Shown here one piece after another: positions 45,219 through 53,077 of a stretch of DNA of 64,000 bases. The stretch covers positions 283,349 through 347,348 of the forward strand of contig DASXUQ010000017.1 of the NCBI GenBank assembly GCA_036504735.1, written 5' to 3'. A model generated the notes under the pieces. The model was not told the DNA's origin. It searched no databases and was given only the letters and a program-made list of their open reading frames with translations. Position 1 is the stretch's first letter. The number at the start of each line of letters is the position of its first letter. A program made the translations under genes and the position numbers. The stretch comes from a bacterium (lineage in GTDB: Bacteria; Electryoneota; RPQS01).

Positions 45219-46451
45219 ATGGTAGATTTCTACGAACAACTCCAGCAAGGGCGCTACGGCTCTATTGAACTGAAGCGGGACGTTGGGCCGAACCTGATGC
45301 GGGGACTGGTCATCAGTGTACTGGTCCACATCGTCTGCATCGGGATTCCGTGGCTTGTTTTTCTGTTGCAGGCCGATAACACTCCCGACCGGAATATCCG
45401 TGTGGTGCCAAGGGCGGATTATACCTTCCGCTCGGAGATGGAGCAGGCCGCGCCGGAATCGCGCGAGAAGAAGAAAGAATCCGGTTTGGACGGCGGGGAG
45501 AGTGGCGGCCGGGGCGCCGCAGAGGAAACGCCTGCCGGACGAGGTTTGCGCCGCTCCTATTCGCGGGCGGAGCGTTTTGCTTACCTGTCGCCGAGCAGCG
45601 ACGATGGTTCCACTTTTGAAGTGATGGACCCGCATATGCGTACGGCGCGGCCCGGCGAAGTGGAGACGCCCGTGGCGAGTTCTACGCGCTCTTCGCGTGC
45701 GGCAGGCCGGCGCGGTGCCGGAAGCAATGGACGTCCGAGTCTGGGTAATGATGACGCCGGCGCGGGCGGACTCGATGATTTCGGCGAGGGCGCGGGAATC
45801 GGCACCGGGATTGGCGGAGTGGATGGCCCGGGTGCAGGGATCGGGGCGGGGATCGGAAGCGGGCGTGGGCGCGGTTCGGGGCGTGGAAGCGGGACAGGCG
45901 GTGGCTCTGGTGATGGGGACGGAGGAGATGGCGGCGGCAATGGATTGCTGGCCCTTGCTCCGGCGCCGGCGGCTCCCGGTGCGACGACGGCTCCCAAGCA
46001 GGAATTCGACGTCGTCAGCATTCGTCCGAATCGAGGCGCGATTATCACGAAGGCGGATCGCAGCCCCATCGTGGATTGGATCGAGCATCACCGCAAGTCC
46101 ATTCCGGTGACGATGCAGAAGCCTGAACTTCTCAATCAGCGCTCCGGAGATGTGGTGACATGGACGGAGTTCGACGATGAGCAGGGGCGGCATTACACGC
46201 TGTATCTGCTGGGGCGCAATAGCCGCCCGCCGCAGCTCAACATCTTCCTGATTAGTGGCGGCAAAGGAACCCTTCTGCAGGATGAAGGCGCCAAAGGCGA
46301 ATCCGAAGTCTACAAATACGGAACGGCGAGCGGCGATCCCCGCAATCCAACGGTACAACTTGAGCAGTTGCCTCCGGGTAGACCGGAAGCCAAACAGATG
46401 ATGGCGGTGTTCACGGCTTGGTGGAATCACGTCAAGAGCACGGGTACATGA
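45219..46451 (+). CDS. TonB-topology membrane protein with glycine-rich linker
   Basis: 410 residues. A short cytoplasmic N terminus precedes one membrane helix near 30-50 (LMRGLVISVLVHIVCIGIPW), reminiscent of the TonB/TolA anchor, including the His in the helix (VLVHIVC). Residues of about 60-270 are low-complexity: charged, then a long Gly-rich stretch (GAGIGTGIGGVDGPGAGIGA). Residues of about 285-405 form a folded domain of unknown family (DVVSIRPNRGAIITKADRSP; GRHYTLYLLGRNSRPPQLN). It could carry energy from the inner membrane to the outer-membrane parts of the apparatus. The ATG at 45219 follows a GGAAC; its stop overlaps the next gene (ATGA). Confidence 0.7.
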   Translation: MVDFYEQLQQGRYGSIELKRDVGPNLMRGLVISVLVHIVCIGIPWLVFLLQADNTPDRNIRVVPRADYTFRSEMEQAAPESREKKKESGLDGGESGGRGAAEETPAGRGLRRSYSRAERFAYLSPSSDDGSTFEVMDPHMRTARPGEVETPVASSTRSSRAAGRRGAGSNGRPSLGNDDAGAGGLDDFGEGAGIGTGIGGVDGPGAGIGAGIGSGRGRGSGRGSGTGGGSGDGDGGDGGGNGLLALAPAPAAPGATTAPKQEFDVVSIRPNRGAIITKADRSPIVDWIEHHRKSIPVTMQKPELLNQRSGDVVTWTEFDDEQGRHYTLYLLGRNSRPPQLNIFLISGGKGTLLQDEGAKGESEVYKYGTASGDPRNPTVQLEQLPPGRPEAKQMMAVFTAWWNHVKSTGT

Positions 46452-48166
46452 AAAGTCATAGCTTCGCAATGCACCGGATCGCCTCCGGCGCAGCCATCGC
46501 GCGCATCGCGCTGTTCGGACTGGCGCTGGCCGTTCTCACTGGCTGCGCGTCCTCGCGGTCCATGCCCCGCAAATCTCCCGCATCGTCCTCCCGTAAAGCC
46601 GCGGTGCTGAAGGAGGTCACGATCCCTGCCGGAGTGGACAGCGGCGTGGCCGTTGCCGCCACGTATGCCGCGCGGGAAGTGCTGGTGGGATGGCAGGAGG
46701 ACTCTCTGGCGCAGCGGCTCTACGAAGACGGACGCAAGCTGCGGTTGGAAGGCAAGCCGCTGCGGGACGCGATTCTGAAGAGCAAGCAGTCGCCGCAGCC
46801 GGTCTCCGCCACAGATACCGCCCGCAGCGCGCAGCTTACGCGCGAGGCCGACGATGCTGCCGTGAAGGGCGACAAGGCGCTGGGCAATAAGCGCGTGAAG
46901 GACTTTACACCCGAGGCCCTCTCCAAGTTTCCTGAAGTAGAACGGCAGGTGGCGGCGGCCTACTATGAGAAAGCTCGCGATCTGTTCGAGCAGGCGCTGG
47001 AACTCAATCCGTGGGATCAGGTCACACGCGACGCATTGCTGACCACCTATGAAGATTTGATTGACCTGCACCGCTCGCTGAATGCGGTGGACGCCGAAAT
47101 CAGTGCCCGCCAGAAGTATATGGATCTGTACGGCGAACGTTACGGCGGATTGACGCGTATTGCCCGCCTGATGGCCGAGAAGGGCGACACGCTGCAGGCG
47201 CTGCTCACCTACCGCCGCGCCGAAGACGCGCTGCTGACGTGGGCTCCGCTGACGCCGGGTGATTCCTCCTCGGTAGAACCCACCGGGCTTGCTCCCAAGG
47301 ATTACGGCAACTGGCTGAAGATGATACAGGCGGAGTGCTTCTTCGAGATGTCACTGGGCCTGGCTCAGTCCGCGCTGGTGGATCTGCGGCGGCTGCGGCT
47401 GGCGTGCCGTCCCGGAGAGGACTCGCTGTTAGAGCGGTACGCCGAAGGGCAATTGGAATGGCTGGGCTGGGATGACGGCAACATTGCGGCGTCCAAGCTC
47501 TGGGTGGAGTTCGATGCACACCGCAAGAATAATGAGTGGGACCAGGCGCGCAAGGTGATCAATGATCTGCTGCCGATTCTGAGCAATCCTACGGCGCTCT
47601 TTCAGATGGAACGCTGGGCGGCGACCATTGACTTCGCCTATTTGAATCAATACGAATCCGGCCTGTCGCGGATGCGCAAGCTTTTGGTGCAGAACGGCTT
47701 TCAGGAGATGAACTCGAACCTCGATTCCCTGTTGAAGAATGAGGGACGCGAGTCTTTTGTGTCCCGCATGTCCGCGCAGCGCAAGACCGCATCCACCAAG
47801 GTGCTGGAGTTGCTGGACGATTACGGCGGTGGCTGTCTGACCTATGGCTGGGAAATCGAAAGCCAGACCAAGGACCGCGAACGGGCGTACATCTACTACT
47901 ATCAGGCGGCGCTGGTGCCGAGTCAGAAGCAGGCGCAGGCGCTCAGCTATCTGGCCGACATGAGCAAGAATCAGCCGGACCGGGCGATTCTGTACGGCGA
48001 GACCGCATTGCAACCGGATCTGGAGAAGACGCTGGATCCGCAGACCCGGGGCAGCCTCTATCAGACGTTGCGCGAGGCCTACCGGCGCAAGAATGATCGC
48101 GCCCATACGGAATACTATTTCCAGGCTTTACAGGCTGCGGTGCGAAACGGAGGGGCCAAGCCATGA
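46448..48166 (+). CDS. Large TPR-like lipoprotein
   Basis: 572 residues from ATG at 46448. A lipoprotein signal ends at LTGCASSRS. Then comes a basic/Ser-rich linker and a helical body with TPR-like pairs (AAAYYEKARDLFEQALELNP; KGDTLQALLTYRRAEDALLT; ERAYIYYYQAALVPSQKQAQ). It is the second TPR lipoprotein in the operon, so both probably scaffold the same envelope complex. Start and stop both overlap the neighbours by four bases. Confidence 0.82.
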   Translation: MKSHSFAMHRIASGAAIARIALFGLALAVLTGCASSRSMPRKSPASSSRKAAVLKEVTIPAGVDSGVAVAATYAAREVLVGWQEDSLAQRLYEDGRKLRLEGKPLRDAILKSKQSPQPVSATDTARSAQLTREADDAAVKGDKALGNKRVKDFTPEALSKFPEVERQVAAAYYEKARDLFEQALELNPWDQVTRDALLTTYEDLIDLHRSLNAVDAEISARQKYMDLYGERYGGLTRIARLMAEKGDTLQALLTYRRAEDALLTWAPLTPGDSSSVEPTGLAPKDYGNWLKMIQAECFFEMSLGLAQSALVDLRRLRLACRPGEDSLLERYAEGQLEWLGWDDGNIAASKLWVEFDAHRKNNEWDQARKVINDLLPILSNPTALFQMERWAATIDFAYLNQYESGLSRMRKLLVQNGFQEMNSNLDSLLKNEGRESFVSRMSAQRKTASTKVLELLDDYGGGCLTYGWEIESQTKDRERAYIYYYQAALVPSQKQAQALSYLADMSKNQPDRAILYGETALQPDLEKTLDPQTRGSLYQTLREAYRRKNDRAHTEYYFQALQAAVRNGGAKP

Positions 48167-48873
48167 GGCGTGCGGTACGGCTTCTGCCGTTTCTGGCATT
48201 GCTGGCGCTGGCGGCCTGGTGCGCGGCGGAGGATGTTCACGTCCGCCCGACGATGGCCTACAGCGCGACCATCACCGATCCGGCGCTGATCAAACAGCTT
48301 CTACAGCAGCAGTCCATCACTCAGGATGGCTCGACCGACTCGGTGGAAATCATCGACGCCATGGCCAACGGCTTCGGGGAGAATGATTTGCTGGTGCTCT
48401 ATCCATCCAAGCAGGTGTTCTCGCTGATGACCGTGGAAGAGCCGCTGAAGACGATGATGGAAAACTGGCATTACAATCTCCAGCAGCGCACCACGCCCTT
48501 TACGCGTTCGGCGGACTTATCCCAGCAGGCGCGCACGGAGCACAGCCCCTTTGCCGGACTGCTGAGCTTCATCGTACGTGGTTTGGAGGCCTACTACAAC
48601 GGCACCGTGATTGAAGGGACCTTCCGCCGCGACGAAAATACGGCGTACATTGCGCTGTGGAACTTCGCGCCGGATTCTTTCAAGTACCGGGATCTTTCCG
48701 GAACCGGCATGGCGGATACGCTGCACTACTACGACCTGCTGCAGATCGTCAAGCAGGACACGGCGTTCGTGACCGATTCGACCATGTACGATGTGATTTA
48801 CGTGTACAAAACCTACCGCGACACCGTGTTCATTCCGATGGATTCCGCGGGAGCGGCAAAGAATGCCCAATAG
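48163..48873 (+). CDS. Exported protein of unknown family
   Basis: 236 residues with a signal peptide (MRRAVRLLPFLALLALAAWC then AAED). I do not recognise the family. The mature part has mixed helix and strand: a Tyr/Leu-rich middle (SPFAGLLSFIVRGLEAYYNG), then GTFRRDENTAYIALWNF and a Thr/Tyr-rich end (DSTMYDVIYVYKTYRDTVFI). It sits directly before three FGE-fold proteins; in T9SS loci the FGE-like GldK is partnered by GldN, so an analogous partner role is conceivable, without sequence proof. Overlaps both neighbours. Confidence 0.75.
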   Translation: MRRAVRLLPFLALLALAAWCAAEDVHVRPTMAYSATITDPALIKQLLQQQSITQDGSTDSVEIIDAMANGFGENDLLVLYPSKQVFSLMTVEEPLKTMMENWHYNLQQRTTPFTRSADLSQQARTEHSPFAGLLSFIVRGLEAYYNGTVIEGTFRRDENTAYIALWNFAPDSFKYRDLSGTGMADTLHYYDLLQIVKQDTAFVTDSTMYDVIYVYKTYRDTVFIPMDSAGAAKNAQ

Positions 48874-50035
48874 TCTGTTCGCCTTGCTCTGTGCGCTGCT
48901 GCTTGTAGCCCACGGCGCTCGCTGTGAAGGCGAGCCGCGTGGCCTGCTGCGCGCGCCGGCCATTGCCGGCGTAGAGGCGCTCAGCGGGGAAAGCGCACTG
49001 GTGTGGTGGACGAGTGTGGACGGGGCGATTACGCGCGTGCAGGTGCTGGTGAATGAGCATTCCTGGGGCGGATACGAACCCCGAACCGAATGTAGTGCGG
49101 ATCGCGGCTGGATCGTGGTCAATGGCTTGCAGCCGCACCGGCATTACCGGCTGGCCCTTTCCTCGACCGATGCCGCCGACTCGAGCCTGCCCGGTCCGGC
49201 GTTCGATTACACGCACAATCCGCCGCTGGTCAACTGGGTGTTTGTGCCCGGCGGTGACTTTGAGATGGGAGACTCGCTGGATACGGAAGCGGGCCGCCAT
49301 CCGGTGAATTTGCCGTCCTACATGTTGTCCGCAGCGGAGGTCACCAATCGCGAGTATTTAGCGTATTGCATGCTGGATTCGGTACCGCCGCCCGAAGATC
49401 CGGGGTTTACGCATCTTCGAGAATACGTGCGCCATTACCCGGAATATCCGGTGCTGAATGTCACGTGGGGGAACGCCGCGGGCTACTGCAATTTTCTCTC
49501 GCGGCGCATGGGGCTGCGGCCCTGCTATGACAGTAGCGGGGCGTTGCTCCCGGAGAACGGAGTGCGGTTGCCCACCGAGGCGGAGTGGGAGCGTGCGGCG
49601 GGGCTGGCAGGGGTTTATCCGTGGGGAGACACTGCGCCGACCGCCGACCGCGCCGCCTTCGCCCCGGGCAAGGAAGACACGTTCCGCACGCTTGCGGGTC
49701 CACGCCCGGTGGAAAGCTATCCGGCATCGCCGAGCGGCTTCTACGATCTGGCGGGCAACGTGTGGGAGTGGTGCAATGACTGGTATGCGCCGTACTTCGA
49801 GCACGCAATGGCCGATACCAATCCGCGCGGCCCGACTTCCGGAATCTATAAAGTGCTGCGCGGAGGATCGTGGGCCGATTCCGCCGCCACCATGCGTGCC
49901 GCCAATCGCGCGCGGCTCACGCCGGATGTCACGATGAGCACTGTCGGCTTTCGTGTGGCCCGGTCCTTTTCCGTTTCGTCACCCACCGTGCTGAACGCAA
50001 CCCATGCTGAGGAACACAATGCGCTGGCGAAGTAG
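48863..50035 (+). CDS. FN3 plus FGE-sulfatase-fold protein 1 (GldK/GldJ-like)
   Basis: 390 residues with a signal peptide (residues 1-21). About 30-115 is an FN3-like domain (ALVWWTSVDGAITRVQVLVN). From about 126 comes the formylglycine-generating-enzyme fold: WVFVPGGDFEMGDSLDTEAG, AAEVTNREYLAYC, LPTEAEWERAAGLAGVYPWG, GFYDLAGNVWEWCNDWY, VLRGGSWADSA and TVGFRVAR. The Cys pair that binds copper in true FGE, after GGSW, is missing, so it is likely structural, as in the T9SS ring lipoproteins GldK and GldJ. It overlaps the previous gene by 11 bases. Confidence 0.85.
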   Translation: MPNSLFALLCALLLVAHGARCEGEPRGLLRAPAIAGVEALSGESALVWWTSVDGAITRVQVLVNEHSWGGYEPRTECSADRGWIVVNGLQPHRHYRLALSSTDAADSSLPGPAFDYTHNPPLVNWVFVPGGDFEMGDSLDTEAGRHPVNLPSYMLSAAEVTNREYLAYCMLDSVPPPEDPGFTHLREYVRHYPEYPVLNVTWGNAAGYCNFLSRRMGLRPCYDSSGALLPENGVRLPTEAEWERAAGLAGVYPWGDTAPTADRAAFAPGKEDTFRTLAGPRPVESYPASPSGFYDLAGNVWEWCNDWYAPYFEHAMADTNPRGPTSGIYKVLRGGSWADSAATMRAANRARLTPDVTMSTVGFRVARSFSVSSPTVLNATHAEEHNALAK

Positions 50036-50876
50036 CTTCCTCCTTTTCCCTTTGCTGCTGATCTCCATATCGGCTGCCATTGCCGATTCTCCGGATTCCG
50101 GAACATCCCCCAAAGCCGGCGAGGCCATTCCGCCGCTCGTGAACCCCAACGCTCCGGCGGCTTTCGACGCGCGGGCGAACATGGCATGGATTGAAGGCCG
50201 CGACATTACGTGGTCGCTTCCCGATCCGGCGGGGCGCAAGCGGCAGAAGGAAGGCCCCAAGCGCACTACGGCGGGGTTTTACATGGACCGGACGGAAGTG
50301 AGCAACCAGGAATACGCGCAATTCCTCTCCGCGTCGGACTCCAATAGCGTCTTCTTCGATCCGCGTATGGACATCGTGCTGCTCGCGCGCAGCCAGTACC
50401 GCGCCAAGTCAGGCCGCGAGAGTTTTCCCGTGGCGTGGGTGGACTGGATGGCGGCCTATGCCTTTGCCAAATGGGCGGGGAAGAGCCTGCCGACCGAAGA
50501 TGAATGGATGATCGCGGCGCTCGATGGACGCGCGTTGCGCACGGACACCACGCTGTACGTGTGGAAAGACAGCACGCAGTGCAACCGTCTTAATGTGACC
50601 GGATTTCCCGGGCGCATGGCGGCGGGATCCTTTCCACAGGGCATCACGACGTCCGGACTTTCCGATCTGGCGGGCAACGTGGCGGAGTGGACCTTGAGTG
50701 AGGAGACCTCATCGGCCCAGAACAGCAAGCCGCAGACGTGGGTGGTGGTGAAAGGCGGCAGTTTCCTCGATACTGCGCAGAACATGACCGTCTACAGCCG
50801 CGCGCTGCGGGATCGCGCCGAGCGCCTGTCTTCTGTCGGTTTCCGCTGTATCCTTCGTGAGTCGCATACCCGGTGA
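50019..50876 (+). CDS. FGE-sulfatase-fold protein 2 (GldK/GldJ-like)
   Basis: 285 residues from ATG at 50019, with GAGGA five bases upstream; an ATG at 50004 lacks such a site. Signal peptide about 1-23. FGE-fold landmarks: GFYMDRTEVSNQEYAQFLSA, FPVAWVDWMAAYAFAKWAGK, LPTEDEWMIAALDG, LSDLAGNVAEWTLSE, VVKGGSFLDTAQN and SVGFRCIL. Compared with protein 1 it has no FN3 domain and a shorter core. The active-site Cys pair is absent. It overlaps the previous gene by 17 bases and the next by four. Confidence 0.85.
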   Translation: MRWRSSFLLFPLLLISISAAIADSPDSGTSPKAGEAIPPLVNPNAPAAFDARANMAWIEGRDITWSLPDPAGRKRQKEGPKRTTAGFYMDRTEVSNQEYAQFLSASDSNSVFFDPRMDIVLLARSQYRAKSGRESFPVAWVDWMAAYAFAKWAGKSLPTEDEWMIAALDGRALRTDTTLYVWKDSTQCNRLNVTGFPGRMAAGSFPQGITTSGLSDLAGNVAEWTLSEETSSAQNSKPQTWVVVKGGSFLDTAQNMTVYSRALRDRAERLSSVGFRCILRESHTR

Positions 50877-52648
50877 ACCGCGCCGTTATTATAGCCGTGC
50901 TGCTGCTGGTGTTGACCGGGCAGGCCATTTCCGCCGGGACCGCTTACGCTCGCCGCCGGGCGGTGCGGCGCGGTCCGGTGTTGAAGACCGAGATCCGTTC
51001 CGATTGCGCGGTGGGGCTTTCGTGGCGCAGTTATCCGGATACGCTGTATCTTGAACGCCGCGCAGATGGGGACGATCTGTTTTCCATCGTCGTTGTATTG
51101 GCACCGCACCAGACGCGCTTCACGGACAGCACACTGGTGCCCAACAGCCCCGCGTGGTACCGATTGCGTCCTGCCGCCGCGCGCTACATTTCGGAATTCG
51201 GTCCCGAGGCGGGCGTTACCATTTCCCTCTCCGCGCCGCCACGGCCCAAGCTGGTGCGGATTGCGGTGGATTCGGTGGAAGTCAAAATGGATACCGCCAA
51301 TGTGCTCGCCGTGCGTGTACTGGTGGAACGGAAGATCGGCGGCATGTATACCGTGGTCGGGCACATGCCACGCGGCAGCCATGCCTTCAGCGACGGCGGC
51401 GTGGGCACCGGCAGTCAGTTCTACCGGCTGCGCTATGAGGGCGTGCGCTACACCAGCCCGCCTTCGCCCGCAGACAGCATTCTGATGGATATTTCCGTGC
51501 CCGCAAACGTCACACTGACCTACGAGAGCGACCATGCGGTCATCGTAAGCTGGCTGCCAACCTTGCCGTGGGCCTGCATGTACGATATCGAGAAGCGATC
51601 CACCGAAGGCATTCATGTGTACCGTACAGACCTTGGCGCGCAGCAATGGACCGACAACAGTTTGCGCTATGCCCAGCGGTCCTACTACCGCGTGCGCGCG
51701 GTGAGCGGCGTGGACACGAGCATGTACTCTCCGCCGGTGTCGGCGTACTACGTTCTGCGCCCTGCGATGGATCTGCATACCGATCCGGTGCATGATCCGG
51801 TGGTGAATCTGATCTGGAGCGACGCCGATTCTCTGACCGCGACATATGTTGTCGAACGCTCCGCCGACAGTGTGCATTTCGATGCCATCGCCACGCTCAC
51901 AGGCCACGAGTTTACCTACGCCGATTCATTGAACACACGCGGTCAGCGCCGCTACTACCGCGTGCGGAGCGTCGCCACCAATGGCGTCACGGCCATCTCG
52001 GATGTGGTATCCGAGTACATTCCGCGCCTGAATGAAGGCATGGTGTTCATTCCCGACACGTCTCTCGGCTCCAGTTTTTACTGTGACGCGCTGGAAACAA
52101 GCGCAGCGTCCTTCGCGGAGTACTGCCGCGCTACGGGCCGCGAACTGCCGGAAGATCCTGCCTTCCCCGGTCATCCGGATTACTGGTCGCCGAGCAATCC
52201 GTTGCCTGCGGTGAATGTTTCCTGGAATGATGCCGTGGCCTTTTGCAACTGGCGCAGCCTGTCGACGGGACTTCAGCCGGCATACGATGCCTTTGGCCGC
52301 ATTCTTCCCGGCGGAAACGGGTACCGGCTGATGGACCGCAGCCACTTTACTCTGGTGCTGCACACGGCGGCGGATACCAGCGCCAACGTGCAGGACACGC
52401 ACAGTGGCCATGGCGAACCCACAGTGCCGATTTCGACCTACGGCCCTCACCCCTTGGCCTACAACCTGATCGGCAACGTGTGGGAGTGGGTGAATGATTC
52501 GATTGCCGATGGCGGGCGGTTGATTCTCGGCGGCGCCTACTGCACATCGCGCCGCTTCGCCGGAGAGCTTCCGGAATTCTGTTACCGCGCCGACTATATG
52601 TCTCCCACTATCGGCTTCCGTTGCATTTTGCCCGCACGGCTCCCGTAG
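50873..52648 (+). CDS. Multi-FN3 plus FGE-sulfatase-fold protein 3
   Basis: 591 residues from a GTG overlapping the preceding stop (GTGA). Signal peptide about 1-21, ending ...TGQAISAG. About four FN3-like repeats span residues 35-400 (e.g. TLTYESDHAVIVSWLPTLPW; VVNLIWSDADSLTATYVVER). The C-terminal FGE fold (about 405-590) is divergent: GMVFIPDTSLGSSFYCDALE, PAVNVSWNDAVAFCNWRSLS, YNLIGNVWEWVNDS, LILGGAYCTSRRF and TIGFRCIL. It has scattered Cys residues but not the standard CxxxxC site. It is the last gene of the operon and is followed by a terminator. Confidence 0.84.
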   Translation: MNRAVIIAVLLLVLTGQAISAGTAYARRRAVRRGPVLKTEIRSDCAVGLSWRSYPDTLYLERRADGDDLFSIVVVLAPHQTRFTDSTLVPNSPAWYRLRPAAARYISEFGPEAGVTISLSAPPRPKLVRIAVDSVEVKMDTANVLAVRVLVERKIGGMYTVVGHMPRGSHAFSDGGVGTGSQFYRLRYEGVRYTSPPSPADSILMDISVPANVTLTYESDHAVIVSWLPTLPWACMYDIEKRSTEGIHVYRTDLGAQQWTDNSLRYAQRSYYRVRAVSGVDTSMYSPPVSAYYVLRPAMDLHTDPVHDPVVNLIWSDADSLTATYVVERSADSVHFDAIATLTGHEFTYADSLNTRGQRRYYRVRSVATNGVTAISDVVSEYIPRLNEGMVFIPDTSLGSSFYCDALETSAASFAEYCRATGRELPEDPAFPGHPDYWSPSNPLPAVNVSWNDAVAFCNWRSLSTGLQPAYDAFGRILPGGNGYRLMDRSHFTLVLHTAADTSANVQDTHSGHGEPTVPISTYGPHPLAYNLIGNVWEWVNDSIADGGRLILGGAYCTSRRFAGELPEFCYRADYMSPTIGFRCILPARLP

Positions 52649-53077
52649 CAAAGATTCCTACCCTGCTTGATCTCACAGGCTCTTCAGACGAAGAGCCTTT
52701 TCTTTTGGCGTGCTGACGTTTCAACCCGGTTTCTCATGGTCTCACTTGCGCCGAGCACGTGAGCGGAACATGGCACTTGAGCATTCGGTAAACAGATACA
52801 GGAGGCAGCGCGGCGTAAGCAACGGTACTTGACGAGTATCATTCCTCTCCATCCGCAGTGGCATGAACGGACGCGCTACAGGCCCTGCTCTTCACGCGAT
52901 CTCACTTCGCTCCACTTGATCAATGCGAACTCCGCACAGTGATTCAGAGAATCCTATCCTGCCCGGATTCTGCTTGACAACCTCTGCCAAAACTATTTCA
53001 TTATTTCATAGCCCGTACCCGCCGCGCAAAGCATAGAAAACGCGTGTGCGGAACGAACGATAGAAAGGACAACTGTC
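52649..53077. other. Spacer with terminator and next promoter
   Basis: 429 bases without a gene. The operon terminator lies near the left end. The stretch at 52960-53020 (CTTGACAACCTCTGCC then TTTCATTATTTCATAG) could carry the promoter of the TPP-enzyme operon, with TTGACA at 52975 as a candidate -35. Confidence 0.55.
52677..52706 (+). terminator. Rho-independent terminator of the nine-gene operon
   Basis: A 9-bp stem (AGGCTCTTC/GAAGAGCCT) with an AGAC loop followed by TTTCTTTT, 28 bases after the last stop. A textbook structure. Confidence 0.88.

Noticed and set aside
45740-45960. GGC/GGA-rich stretch that could look like a microsatellite or a CRISPR-like array
   Set aside because: It is the coding sequence of the Gly-rich linker; units are irregular and there are no spacers.
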